A stretch of DNA of 36,943 nucleotides from Bacteroidales bacterium (GTDB lineage Bacteria > Bacteroidota > Bacteroidia > Bacteroidales > WCHB1-69). The notes beneath the pieces are model-generated. The model worked only from the letters and a program-made list of their open reading frames with translations, had not been told where the DNA came from and searched no databases. Below, one piece after another: positions 7,804 to 16,023 of this stretch (position 1 is its first letter; each line of letters starts with the position of its first letter). The DNA lies in NCBI GenBank assembly GCA_017994425.1, contig JAGOKS010000014.1, forward strand, positions 1-36,943, in the 5' to 3' direction. Position numbers and translations under genes: made by a program.

Positions 7804-10292
7804 TTCTTTCTTTCTTTACGTTTTCTGTATTCTTCTAGTTTACTTCTAAAAACAGATTGTATGCGGTTTTTAAATGCAGTAGAGTCTTCCTCCCTCATTG
7901 GATAAACAGGAGGTAGAAACTCAACATTGACAGGAGCAAAATAGCGAGGAAATTTAAAACGTTGATAAGACGCTCTATGTGAGCCATAAATCACTACAGG
8001 TACCACCGGAATATTTAACTCCTTACTAAGAATGGCAAAAGCCTCTTTAAAGTCTTTCATCCCTGTTTTTGAACGGGTTCCTTCCGGAAAAATAATTACG
8101 TTTTTCCCTTGTTTCAGTACATAAGAAAGTTTCTGTAAGGCTTCGCGTACATTTTTATTGATATCCATCAGGATAACATTGTTTTTTCTAGCCATGAATT
8201 TCATCAGTATATTTTTCCAATGTTTTTCTTTAGCGAAAAAATATGTATTGCTGTATAATTTATGTTTCATTAAAGAGGTGATGAATAAACCGTCTAAAGC
8301 ACTTTGATGATTGGCAACGATGATGCATGGTTCATCGGGAATGTTTTTAATTCCATCACTGCTGAAACGGTAAATGGTGTTGAAAACAATTTTAGATAAA
8401 TTCGTTAATCCTTTGTTTGTTAATCCCGATTTAGGTAATTTGAAAGCAGGGATTTTAGCTGATAATATTTCTTTCCAATTAGTTGAATGGTGATGATTGA
8501 AAGTTGTTTGCGCTTGTTCGATATGACTACTTAACTTTGCTAAGGTATTCAATTCATTCAAATCTTCTTCTTTTAAAACCAGTCCAAAAGTATTTTCAAT
8601 AAATGCCATCAATGATACTCTGGTTAACGAATCCATGGATAGGTCAATTTCAAAATGGTCGTTTTCCCCGGCAATATAGCCTGTTTCTTTATCAATAAAG
8701 GCTTTTAATAATGTATATTCTTCACTATAGCTTTTAGATTCGTTTTGTTCTTGTTGTATTTTTTTATTTTCTATATAATTAGATAATTTAAAACGTTGAA
8801 TTTTACCTAAACGTGTTTTAGGTAATTCTTCGGAAATGATATGAAAGCGTTTAATGCGTTTATACGGTGATACCTGAGCATTAAAATTCAGAATAGCCGT
8901 TTTTATCAAATCGGGAAGGTCTTCGATAGATTTCGCTCTTATTTCTGTCATTTCGGGATAGATAAGGGCTTGCAATATATTCTCATGCATAAAAATACCG
9001 GCTTCTTTAATATAAGGGGAATTGTTTACTAGTTGGAATTCCAGTTGGTCGGGAGTGATGTTTTTACCATTGGAAGTAACGATGATTTCTTTTAATCTGC
9101 CGGTTAGTTTAATACCGTACGTATCGATGATACCGATATCTCCTGTATACAACCATCCATCTTTGATAATGGAAGCTGTTTCTTCAGGGCGATTATAATA
9201 GCCTTGCATAACATTGGGTCCTTTAACACATATTTCTCCGTCCACAGTTTTAAGTTCAATGCCGCTAAGAGGTAAGCCGGCATAACCTATTTTCCATTTC
9301 CCGGGATGGGTAAAGCTAATCATAGGGGAGGTTTCTGTCATACCGTATCCTTCTAAGACATAAAATCCCAATGTTTTAAATATTTTAGCCGTTGCTTTTG
9401 GTAAAGCTGCACCACCACTTACCAAATATTCCAAATGCCCTCCAAATTTTTGGTGTACTGTTTTAAAAATGAATTTAGAGAAGTTCTGATTCTGTATCAA
9501 TGCCGCTATTTTATAAATACTTTTAGTAGCGAAATGAGCGTTTATTTTTTCTAAAACACCTTTGGCAAGCGTGTCGTATAGCCTTGGAACACCAATAATT
9601 AGATTTATTTTTCCTGTATTTAAGGTGTGGAGAATTGCCTCACTGTTTAATCCATCTGCGATGTAAAGAGTGCCCCCGCTGTATAAAGGAGCAATTAAGG
9701 AACCCAATAAAGGGAAAATGTGATGTAATGGTAATAATATCATTGTATTACGCTCTTTTGTGATAATAGGGACTTCATCACAAACCGCTTTTATGTTAAA
9801 AAGAATATTATCATACGATAGCATTACACCTTTGGAAGAACCTGTTGTTCCTGATGTATAAATGATTACCGCAGTGTCTTGTGTGTTTTTCGGACTAAAT
9901 TCTACAACAGGCATTGATGTAACATCGTGTGTGTCTATATCCGATGAACATAAAATCGGAATGGAAAGTTGCATGTTGTCAATAATCTGCTTCATAAACT
10001 CACGCTTGGCTTCACTTGTGAAAATAATGTCCGGTTGACAATCATTAATGATATAGGTAATTTCACCTGCTGTAGATTGAATGTCAATAGGAATAGCTAT
10101 CGATTCGTTGGTGAAAGCAGCATACAAGGCATAAATCCATTCCAATGAATTCTCTCCAAATACAATTACTTTTTTATACTTAGGCTGTTGTTTGAAATTT
10201 TCTGAATAGCAGTGTATATATTGTAATAGTTCTTGATAATTTACGGATAAATCTTTATATATGACAGCAGTTTTTTTGTGATTTTTTAACAT
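7800..10292 (-). CDS. Fused acyl-CoA/ACP synthetase, acyl carrier domain and PlsC acyltransferase
   Basis: A single 830-residue chain with three domains. The N-terminal adenylate-forming domain has YTSGTTGSSKG (about 145), EGYGMTETSP, the GDIG hinge region and GRLKEIIVTSNGKNITP. An acyl-carrier-like domain follows, with MDSLTRVSLM and its candidate phosphopantetheine serine at about 553. The C-terminal PlsC-type lysophospholipid acyltransferase has NHQSALD (about 658) and FPEGTRSKTG (about 737). By analogy with Aas of Escherichia coli, the protein probably activates free fatty acids, loads them on its own carrier domain and transfers them to a lysophospholipid. The order is reversed relative to Aas, in which PlsC comes first, and the carrier domain is built in. 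No membrane helix is obvious, so peripheral inner-membrane association is inferred. It is transcribed alone from a TACTTTTG box at 10355-10362. Confidence 0.88.
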   Translation of the reverse strand: MLKNHKKTAVIYKDLSVNYQELLQYIHCYSENFKQQPKYKKVIVFGENSLEWIYALYAAFTNESIAIPIDIQSTAGEITYIINDCQPDIIFTSEAKREFMKQIIDNMQLSIPILCSSDIDTHDVTSMPVVEFSPKNTQDTAVIIYTSGTTGSSKGVMLSYDNILFNIKAVCDEVPIITKERNTMILLPLHHIFPLLGSLIAPLYSGGTLYIADGLNSEAILHTLNTGKINLIIGVPRLYDTLAKGVLEKINAHFATKSIYKIAALIQNQNFSKFIFKTVHQKFGGHLEYLVSGGAALPKATAKIFKTLGFYVLEGYGMTETSPMISFTHPGKWKIGYAGLPLSGIELKTVDGEICVKGPNVMQGYYNRPEETASIIKDGWLYTGDIGIIDTYGIKLTGRLKEIIVTSNGKNITPDQLEFQLVNNSPYIKEAGIFMHENILQALIYPEMTEIRAKSIEDLPDLIKTAILNFNAQVSPYKRIKRFHIISEELPKTRLGKIQRFKLSNYIENKKIQQEQNESKSYSEEYTLLKAFIDKETGYIAGENDHFEIDLSMDSLTRVSLMAFIENTFGLVLKEEDLNELNTLAKLSSHIEQAQTTFNHHHSTNWKEILSAKIPAFKLPKSGLTNKGLTNLSKIVFNTIYRFSSDGIKNIPDEPCIIVANHQSALDGLFITSLMKHKLYSNTYFFAKEKHWKNILMKFMARKNNVILMDINKNVREALQKLSYVLKQGKNVIIFPEGTRSKTGMKDFKEAFAILSKELNIPVVPVVIYGSHRASYQRFKFPRYFAPVNVEFLPPVYPMREEDSTAFKNRIQSVFRSKLEEYRKRKERKN

Positions 10293-10354
10293 GAAGATGA
10301 TATAAATGTATGTTCCGTTTTTTTTGATTAGATTTTTAATATACGGAATCTATG

Positions 10355-10362
10355 CAAAAGTA
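10355..10362 (-). promoter_or_regulatory. Bacteroidota -7 box for the acyltransferase fusion gene
   Basis: The minus strand reads TACTTTTG followed by CA, matching TAnnTTTG, 63 nt before the ATG at 10292. The 319-bp interval 10293-10611 holds this promoter and the divergent one at 10529. I see nothing else in it. Confidence 0.7.
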
Positions 10363-10528
10363 CATTTTTTTTTGTTGTAAAGTGTATCATTTTGAAAATA
10401 AATACTTAAAGCTTGATATATAGTCTTATAAAATTTCATAATTTGTGTAATCTATTTCGGATAATAGGGCTATCTGTTTTCACATTCAATAAAAATTTTA
10501 AAAAATTATTTTTCTGAAAAAAATCGTG

Positions 10529-10536
10529 TATATTTG
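10529..10536 (+). promoter_or_regulatory. Bacteroidota -7 box for the glycosyltransferase gene
   Basis: TATATTTG followed by CA matches TAnnTTTG and gives a leader of about 70 nt before the ATG at 10612. Confidence 0.7.
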
Positions 10537-10611
10537 CAAAATTAAAAATAATTTGTTAAGAAGACCATAATCTTAAACCTAAGTTTCTATAATACATAAA
10601 AATATAAATTT

Positions 10612-11361
10612 ATGTCAACAAGAATTATTATCATTCCAACTTATAATGAAAAAGAAAACATTGAAAATATCATTCGTTATGTCTTTTCATTGCCTGATGA
10701 ATTTCACATTTTAATCATTGATGATGGCTCTCCGGATGGAACGGCCGGAATTGTTAAAAAATTAATAGCCGAGTATCCATCCCAATTGTTTTTAGAAGAA
10801 AGAGTAGGGAAGTTAGGTTTGGGAACCGCTTATATTTATGGATTTAGATGGTGTATTAAACACAATTATGACTATATTTTTGAAATGGATGCTGATTTTT
10901 CACATAATCCAAACGACTTAATTCGGTTATACAATGCATGTGAAGAAGAAAATGTAGATTTGGCGATAGGTTCTCGTTATTGCAATGGTGTAAATGTGGT
11001 TAATTGGCCCATGTCTCGTATCCTAACTTCTTATTACGGCTCCATGTATGTTCGTTTGGTTTTGAGAACACCCGTTCGTGATAATACCGCCGGATTTGTT
11101 TGTTATCGAAGGAAAGTACTTGAAACCATTAATTTCGATAAAATAAAACATATAGGTTATGGATTCCAAATCGAAATGAAATATGTTACTTGGAAATTAG
11201 GATTTAAAATTAAAGAAGTCCCCATCGTATTTACCGATAGACAAGCAGGTACATCAAAAATGAGTAAAGGTATTTTTAAAGAAGCTATCTTTGGTGTTAT
11301 TAAATTACGACTAACAGCTTTGTTTGGTGGTATTAAAAAATACAGGATGAAACTATCCTGA
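10612..11361 (+). CDS. Family 2 glycosyltransferase, polyprenol-monophosphate mannosyl/glycosyltransferase type
   Basis: A 249-residue GT-A fold enzyme resembling dolichol-phosphate mannosyltransferase (Dpm1-like). Motifs are IPTYNEKENI (8-17), DDGSPDGT (37-44), the metal/nucleotide-binding DAD at D93-D95 in EMDADFSHNP, GSRY at about 123, and a late basic segment with RQAGTSKMSKG, which is characteristic of the polyprenol-phosphate branch. The predicted reaction transfers a sugar from a nucleotide-sugar donor to a polyprenyl phosphate at the inner face of the membrane, feeding lipid, glycan or protein glycosylation. There is no C-terminal membrane domain, as in single-domain Dpm1 forms. The donor cannot be read from the sequence. 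It is transcribed alone, from the box at 10529. Confidence 0.88.
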   Translation: MSTRIIIIPTYNEKENIENIIRYVFSLPDEFHILIIDDGSPDGTAGIVKKLIAEYPSQLFLEERVGKLGLGTAYIYGFRWCIKHNYDYIFEMDADFSHNPNDLIRLYNACEEENVDLAIGSRYCNGVNVVNWPMSRILTSYYGSMYVRLVLRTPVRDNTAGFVCYRRKVLETINFDKIKHIGYGFQIEMKYVTWKLGFKIKEVPIVFTDRQAGTSKMSKGIFKEAIFGVIKLRLTALFGGIKKYRMKLS

Positions 11362-11517
11362 TTATTATCTTACATTAGATTTTTTTATTTAAATAAGACA
11401 GAATGGCATTATTTACTTTGTTTTAGTGTCAAATTGTCGCATTTTTTATCTTTTTTTTTGCATTGGTCTGAAAATTGAAACTCCTAAAATAGAATAAAAA
11501 TTTAACAATTAAAATAT

Positions 11518-11523
11518 AGGAGG
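11518..11523 (+). promoter_or_regulatory. Strong Shine-Dalgarno of the Hsp20 gene
   Basis: A full AGGAGG ends 8 nt before the ATG at 11532. Most genes in this window lack a recognisable Shine-Dalgarno, as is usual in Bacteroidota, so this one stands out and fixes the start. No canonical TAnnTTTG box was found in the 170 bp upstream. Confidence 0.75.
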
Positions 11524-11531
11524 AAAAAACA

Positions 11532-11969
11532 ATGTTAATTAAAAGAAGTAATTATGTGCCTGCATACGTAAACTATTTTGATGAAATTTTCGGAGGTAAT
11601 TTTTTTAATGATTTTTTCAATGATGAAATCAAATCAACGCTTCCAACTGCCAATGTTGTAGAAAATGAGAATTCATTTCAAGTTGAACTGGCAGTACCCG
11701 GATATACTAAAGAAAATTTCTCGGTGGAACTCAATCAGAATGTATTAACAGTAAAAGGTGAACTGAAAAATGAAGTAGACGAAAAGAAAGCTTCAAAACA
11801 ATTTACCCGTAGAGAACATCATTATGCTTCGTTTCAGCGACAATTTACTTTACCTGAAACCGTTAAAATGGAAAATATTGAGGCGTCGTATGAGAATGGA
11901 CTTTTATGCATTACGATTCCTAAAAAGGATAAAAAGGCAGAAATTACCAAACTCATAGAGATAAAGTAA
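11532..11969 (+). CDS. Small heat shock protein, Hsp20/alpha-crystallin family
   Basis: A 145-residue ATP-independent holdase chaperone that binds unfolding proteins. The alpha-crystallin domain spans about residues 38-140 and shows LAVPGYTKENFSVEL, the LTVKGE strand, FQRQFTLPETV, and the conserved ASYENGLLCITIPKK (A-x-x-x-N-G-L). The short N-terminal arm contains YFDEIFGGNFFNDFFND, a Phe-rich oligomerisation segment typical of the family, and the C-terminal TKLIEIK provides an I-x-I/V-like tail. It is monocistronic, with a strong hairpin terminator directly behind it. Heat or stress induction is expected from the family, but no CIRCE-type operator was seen. Confidence 0.93.
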   Translation: MLIKRSNYVPAYVNYFDEIFGGNFFNDFFNDEIKSTLPTANVVENENSFQVELAVPGYTKENFSVELNQNVLTVKGELKNEVDEKKASKQFTRREHHYASFQRQFTLPETVKMENIEASYENGLLCITIPKKDKKAEITKLIEIK

Positions 11970-11988
11970 AGATTTAAGTTTTCATGAT

Positions 11989-12020
11989 GAAGAGGCTGTG
12001 TACACAGCCTCTTTTTTTTA
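11989..12020 (+). terminator. Rho-independent terminator of the Hsp20 gene
   Basis: A perfect 10-bp stem (AGAGGCTGTG at 11991-12000 with its complement at 12003-12012) is followed by a run of eight T, and it lies 20 nt past the stop codon. The same hairpin read on the minus strand lacks a comparable T run. Confidence 0.9.
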
Positions 12021-12024
12021 CATA

Positions 12025-12062
12025 AAAAAAGCAGCCTTTTGTTTAAAAAAGACTGCTTTTTA
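12025..12062 (-). terminator. Terminator of the minus-strand secreted nitroreductase gene
   Basis: AAAAAGCAG (12026-12034) pairs with CTGCTTTTT (12053-12061). Inside, CTTTT and AAAAAG extend the fold. On the minus strand the hairpin is followed by a run of T, so it fits the 12079 gene. It may also act on the plus strand as a second stop behind Hsp20. Confidence 0.75.
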
Positions 12063-12078
12063 GGGTATTATATAACCA

Positions 12079-12747
12079 TTAATCTCTATAACCAACTGCT
12101 TGTATAAATAAAATATTTGCAGCTTTGATATTCAGATTTTTTGCAAACTCGTCTTTTTTAATATCCAGTATTACGTTGGTATTTAAATTTTCCGAAGAAC
12201 AGTATAAGAAAACATTTTGACAAATACTTCCTGCTTGAAGAAAAGCGTAGTTGAGTTTATTTTCTTCTTTAACAACCCCTGTTGATTCCGAATCAATTAC
12301 ATAGAGTAAAAGAATGGGAGCTCTGTGAACCATGTTATCATCGCTCAATTTAACGCGATAATCACTTTTTTCAATTTTTTTAAGTTTATGAGCTTCCGGA
12401 TCATAAATAAATACTCCTTCTTTCATTAAGGCATAAATTTTAATAAATTGCATATCCATGGGTGCATATGCTGTACGATTATGAACCTCTCCGCGATGAG
12501 GAGTGCCGTTTGCTGCCCAAAATAAGGAAGATAAATGATGCGGCTCTAATACTCTATCGGAAATGCTCGGAGTAAAATTCTTTTCCTTTAAAACATCCAT
12601 AAAAGGTTTTCCGCCATTCATGTCTATTTCAAGAAGATCACCAATGTTATGTGCTTCATCGGAAGCTACTACAGTTGAATTTTGAGCATACAAACTTGTA
12701 AACCCAAATAAGAAAATAATACTGCAAATTAAGAATTTTGATTTCAT
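12079..12747 (-). CDS. Secreted SagB-type nitroreductase-family protein
   Basis: A 222-residue FMN-dependent nitroreductase-fold protein with a signal peptide (MKSKFLICSIIFLFGFTSLYAQ). The family hallmarks are the FWAANGTPHR segment around residue 78, followed by an arginine-containing RTAYAP and LLYVIDSE, and the C-terminal AGSICQNVFLYCSSENLNT and LFIQAVGYRD strands. This matches the SagB/ThcOx-like nitroreductases found in Bacteroidota envelopes. The physiological substrate is unknown, and an envelope location is inferred from the signal peptide. It has its own TATCTTTG box at 12773-12780 but lies directly behind the cytoplasmic nitroreductase and flavodiiron genes, so it belongs to a local redox group. 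Confidence 0.82.
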   Translation of the reverse strand: MKSKFLICSIIFLFGFTSLYAQNSTVVASDEAHNIGDLLEIDMNGGKPFMDVLKEKNFTPSISDRVLEPHHLSSLFWAANGTPHRGEVHNRTAYAPMDMQFIKIYALMKEGVFIYDPEAHKLKKIEKSDYRVKLSDDNMVHRAPILLLYVIDSESTGVVKEENKLNYAFLQAGSICQNVFLYCSSENLNTNVILDIKKDEFAKNLNIKAANILFIQAVGYRD

Positions 12748-12772
12748 ACGATTTAATTTTTTTTTAATTGTG

Positions 12773-12780
12773 CAAAGATA
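12773..12780 (-). promoter_or_regulatory. Bacteroidota -7 box for the secreted nitroreductase gene
   Basis: The minus strand reads TATCTTTG followed by CA, matching TAnnTTTG, 25 nt before the ATG at 12747. Confidence 0.68.
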
Positions 12781-12829
12781 ATAAAAAATGTTGTGTATTT
12801 GTTATAAAAAATAGTTCGAAGTATAAAAA

Positions 12830-13576
12830 TTATAAGAATCCCTGTTCTTTAATTACCTTTAAGAACAAATCAGCGAAATGTACATTGTCTTTTTTTGTAT
12901 AACGACGTTCGGTAAACACCTTAGCAAGGTTATCCAATTGGTTTTCTTCCAATAGCTTTTTAGTAAGCTCAGAATTTTCTTTTTCAAAGTACATTTTGTC
13001 AATATCTTCTTTCCGGTAATCTTTATATGTTTCGTGATGTATTACCGCTTTCAAGGGGAGTCTGTCGGTGAGTTCCGGATTGTTTAGCGGATATCCTATT
13101 GTAATGCATGTAACCGGAACTACTCCTTTAGGTAAATTGTATAATTTAATCAATTCGTGTGCATTATAGGTAACAGTTCCCATGTAGCAAATGCCCAAAC
13201 CATAATGTTCGGCAGCAATGCATGCGTTTTGTGTAGCAATCACCGCATCAATCACCGCCCACATAAAACATTGAAAATTATCATAGCCCGGCTCGGCATT
13301 ACGCAAACGACACCATGTGTTAAAGCGATTGAAATCCGCACAGAAAGTTAATACCAACGGTGCTTCTACAACTGCTTTTTGATTGAAATGAAAAGGTAAG
13401 ATTTTCTTTTTCATTTCTTCCTCTTTATTGATAATAATACTGTACAATTGCATGTTACCGGTAGTAGAACCCCGTACTGCCGCTTCTAATATCTTGGTTT
13501 CTATTTCTTCAGGTATGGGTCTATTACTATACTCTCTAATGGTTTTATGCCCTAAAATGGTTTCTAATGCATTCAT
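12830..13576 (-). CDS. Cytoplasmic nitroreductase-family FMN oxidoreductase
   Basis: A 248-residue NAD(P)H:FMN oxidoreductase of the NfsA/NfrA-like group. It begins MNALETILGHKTIREYSNRP, the typical N-terminal arm whose arginine contacts FMN. It continues with AAVRGSTTGNMQLYSII, the central helix AVIDAVIATQNACIAAEHYGLG, CYMGTV and ITIGYP, all family hallmarks. No signal peptide is present. The frame stays open to a TTG at 13594, but the ATG at 13576 lies 2 nt after the stop of the flavodiiron gene and aligns with family N-termini, so it is preferred. The tight spacing implies translational coupling with fprA. A reductive or oxidative-stress role is likely but the substrate is unknown. Confidence 0.88.
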   Translation of the reverse strand: MNALETILGHKTIREYSNRPIPEEIETKILEAAVRGSTTGNMQLYSIIINKEEEMKKKILPFHFNQKAVVEAPLVLTFCADFNRFNTWCRLRNAEPGYDNFQCFMWAVIDAVIATQNACIAAEHYGLGICYMGTVTYNAHELIKLYNLPKGVVPVTCITIGYPLNNPELTDRLPLKAVIHHETYKDYRKEDIDKMYFEKENSELTKKLLEENQLDNLAKVFTERRYTKKDNVHFADLFLKVIKEQGFL

Positions 13577-13578
13577 TT

Positions 13579-14805
13579 TTATGATAGTCGACAATTGTTT
13601 TTTTCTATGAATTGTTCACCAAAGTGTTTTCCGTAGGAGATAAATTCTTCAAAATCTTTTTCTTGGGGTTTAAATTTGACGAACATTGCTTCTCCGATAT
13701 AATGTAGTTTTAACGTATTGAAATTGGATATCAGTATGTCTTTGGTTTCACCTGTCCATCCGTAAGATCCGAAACAACCGGCAAGTTTCCCTTTATCACG
13801 TATAGGATTAATCATCGACATACAAGTAAACATATGAGGCAAGGTGTTTTGATTAATGGTTGGACTTCCAAAGAGATATGCATTGGCTTTCGCAATTTTC
13901 TCTGCTAATTCGGCATGTGACATTTTCTCAATGTCGCAAAGATCTACTTCTATTTCGGGATGTTTTTTTAAGCCTTCCGTAATTTTCTCGGCTAATGTTT
14001 TTGTGAAACCGTAAGCGGAGACATATGCCACTAAAATACGATTTGAAACAGAATAATTTGCTACATAGTCTTTGCTGTATTGCTCGGATAAATCTACAAT
14101 TCGTTTCCAGTTTTCACGCAAAATAGGTCCGTGCCCGGGACAAATCATGTCAATGGCTAAAGGACGAATTTTATGAATGGCAGTTAGAAAGAAACTACTG
14201 AAAGGTTTGAGGATGACATCGTAATAATAATTAAAAGCATCGTCATAATTCCCTGCTTTGTCATCGAACATTTCTTCGTGGCAATAATGAGCTCCGAAAG
14301 AATCGCAAGTAAATAAAAGTTTATCTTCTTCCAGATAGGTGTAGATAGAATCAGGCCAATGTAAGTTGGGAGCTGAGATAACGCGTAATTTTTTATTGCC
14401 TAAATCAATGATATCACCTTCTTTAACTATTTGATGATGGAAAGCATCACCTATTTGATTCTGTAGGAATTTAATAGCACTGTTGCTTCCAACTACTACG
14501 GCATTAGGAGCCAATTTTAATACGTTTTTAATGCTCCCGGCATGATCCGGTTCTGTATGATCAACAATGATATATGCAATCTCAGATGGATTACAGACTT
14601 GCTCTAATTTTGCTTTGTATGTGTCCCAGAATTTTTCTTTGGCAGTTTCTACTATCGCTTTTTTTTCAGCATTAATAAAATAGGAATTGTAGGTGGTGCC
14701 GTATTTCGTTTCCATAATGATGTCGAAAGTGCGAAGTGTTCCATCTAAAATACCTACCCAATATATATCTTCTTTTATTTTGATAACCTTAGTATCCATA
14801 TACAT
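13579..14805 (-). CDS. fprA: A-type flavoprotein / flavodiiron protein
   Basis: A 408-residue soluble enzyme that reduces O2 to water and/or NO to N2O in anaerobes. The metallo-beta-lactamase-like domain (about 1-250) carries the full diiron ligand set: H83-x-E85-x-D87-H88, H149 in NLHWPDS, D168 in CDSFG and H225 in CPGHGPI. The C-terminal flavodoxin domain (about 255-400) begins ILVAYVSAYGFTKTLAEKI and includes YLFGSPTIN and CFGSYGWTGE. No C-terminal rubredoxin or flavin reductase module is fused, so electrons must come from separate partners. The nitroreductase encoded 2 nt downstream is one candidate. Start could be 14805 or the in-frame ATG at 14799. No TAnnTTTG box was found directly upstream. 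Confidence 0.95.
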   Translation of the reverse strand: MYMDTKVIKIKEDIYWVGILDGTLRTFDIIMETKYGTTYNSYFINAEKKAIVETAKEKFWDTYKAKLEQVCNPSEIAYIIVDHTEPDHAGSIKNVLKLAPNAVVVGSNSAIKFLQNQIGDAFHHQIVKEGDIIDLGNKKLRVISAPNLHWPDSIYTYLEEDKLLFTCDSFGAHYCHEEMFDDKAGNYDDAFNYYYDVILKPFSSFFLTAIHKIRPLAIDMICPGHGPILRENWKRIVDLSEQYSKDYVANYSVSNRILVAYVSAYGFTKTLAEKITEGLKKHPEIEVDLCDIEKMSHAELAEKIAKANAYLFGSPTINQNTLPHMFTCMSMINPIRDKGKLAGCFGSYGWTGETKDILISNFNTLKLHYIGEAMFVKFKPQEKDFEEFISYGKHFGEQFIEKNNCRLS

Positions 14806-14924
14806 ATAATTTTAATGTATTTTCAATGTAATTATTTTATAAGCCTTAATTTAACGCAGCTACATTTTGTTTTATTGCGTGATGGACTGTTATCGGGTAA
14901 ATTAATTCCAATTATCGAATGTGC

Positions 14925-15070
14925 ACGAGTTCCCAAGTCCGTGCGGAAGACGTCCCAAGTCGGTTAAAACGGCCTGCCTGACTCGTTCGACTGAGATTGC
15001 AATCTCGTTTCAACAAGCATGGGAGCTCCTTTTAGCGAGACCCCATGCTCCGATGACGCCGTTTTAATGA
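14925..15070. other. GC-rich structured non-coding element
   Basis: This lies inside the 516-bp gap 14806-15321, which otherwise holds only AT-rich sequence and the promoter at 15217. TCCCAAGTC occurs twice (14931-14939 and 14953-14961). A perfect 10-bp inverted pair, TTAAAACGGC (14964-14973) and GCCGTTTTAA (15058-15067), encloses 84 nt containing the perfect palindrome GAGATTGCAATCTC (14993-15006) and an 8-bp hairpin AGCATGGG/CCCATGCT (15016-15023 with 15042-15049). The base composition is much more GC-rich than its surroundings. It could be a non-coding RNA, a MITE-like element or part of an eroded gene. No convincing ORF was found. Confidence 0.6.
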
Positions 15071-15216
15071 ACGTGCGAAGCGCTTGCAACAAGCCGGTGA
15101 ATCAGGAAAAAGGTAAAAGTAGAAATTGAAAAGTGAAAAATGTTAGGGTGCGGTGTGCCGAGATGTTTTTTTGGTACAAAAACACGTTTTTAGATATTAG
15201 CAATTTTAAAAAAGAC

Positions 15217-15224
15217 TACATTTG
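15217..15224 (+). promoter_or_regulatory. Bacteroidota -7 box for the MORN lipoprotein gene
   Basis: TACATTTG followed by CA matches TAnnTTTG, about 98 nt before the ATG at 15322. Confidence 0.65.
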
Positions 15225-15321
15225 CAAATTAAATTTATTGTATACACACAATTCGTTGATAATGCAATACAAAGAATTTATTTGTAAGGGAGATGAAGAA
15301 TAACGACAAAACATTAAGTAA

Positions 15322-15855
15322 ATGGCACCAATTAAAATAACGATTTTGACTTATACATTCACAATATTAGTTGCTTGTGGTAGCCTAAATTCTATCAATC
15401 ATTCAGACAATAACAATAAAATAATTGACAGTTGTGATATTGCAAAGAAATTTGAAAACGCTACGATAGCTGAAAGGATGATTGACAAAAACTTTACAGG
15501 AGAATTAAAAAACTATTGGGGAGATGACACCACAAAACTTGATTTTAAATATGTATTTAAAAATGGCAAACTTGTTAAAAGCTATTTTTATTATGAGAAC
15601 GGAAATTTACAAGAAGAATATAGCTTTATTTGCGACGCATTACATGGAATACAAAAATGGTATTATGAGGACGGAACATTAGCTAAGATAATTCCTTATA
15701 GCTATGGATATCGACAAGGAACAGGAAAATTATTTGATGATAAAGGGCAATTAAGACAGCAAGTGCATTTTAATAGCGATTCAATAGTTGGAGATATTAT
15801 TTACTATGACGAAAGCGGAAAGTTGATTGATAACGAATCGATAAATAATGAATAA
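15322..15855 (+). CDS. MORN-variant repeat lipoprotein (YwqK-like)
   Basis: A 177-residue predicted lipoprotein: the hydrophobic start ends in the lipobox LVACGS with the lipidated cysteine at residue 19. After a short linker it contains about four MORN_2-type repeats of the form YxNGxLxxxYxY: FKNGKLVKSYFYYENGNLQEEY, HGIQKWYYEDGTLAKI, GTGKLFDDKGQLRQQ and GDIIYYDESGKLID. Database entries for such proteins are often labelled YwqK-family antitoxin, but this gene has no neighbouring toxin, so I do not adopt that function. Surface or periplasmic location is inferred from the lipobox. It is monocistronic and sits right after the GC-rich element. Confidence 0.72.
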   Translation: MAPIKITILTYTFTILVACGSLNSINHSDNNNKIIDSCDIAKKFENATIAERMIDKNFTGELKNYWGDDTTKLDFKYVFKNGKLVKSYFYYENGNLQEEYSFICDALHGIQKWYYEDGTLAKIIPYSYGYRQGTGKLFDDKGQLRQQVHFNSDSIVGDIIYYDESGKLIDNESINNE

Positions 15856-16023
15856 AATTGTGCTGCAATCATTAGCCATTATTCAGCTCGCAAATCCAAG
15901 AATGAGAGGAGTGTTTTAAGCTTTCTATTATCATTTTTTTATGCATTGAAAAAAACTGACAATTACTTTTCCTTACATATTTATGCCTTTTTTCATAGTA
16001 ATCTTTATTTTTTTTAATTTTAA

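Noticed and set aside
13577..13594. TTG start of the cytoplasmic nitroreductase at 13594
   Set aside because: It would overlap fprA and add six residues absent from the family. The ATG at 13576 gives a 2-nt gap and a standard N-terminus.
15262..15303. A 13-codon upstream frame before the MORN lipoprotein
   Set aside because: It is too short to judge, with no amino-acid bias or overlap indicating a regulatory leader.
15322..15855. Antitoxin of a toxin-antitoxin pair
   Set aside because: The YwqK-antitoxin label comes from database naming. The protein has a lipobox and there is no adjacent toxin gene, so the function is not supported.
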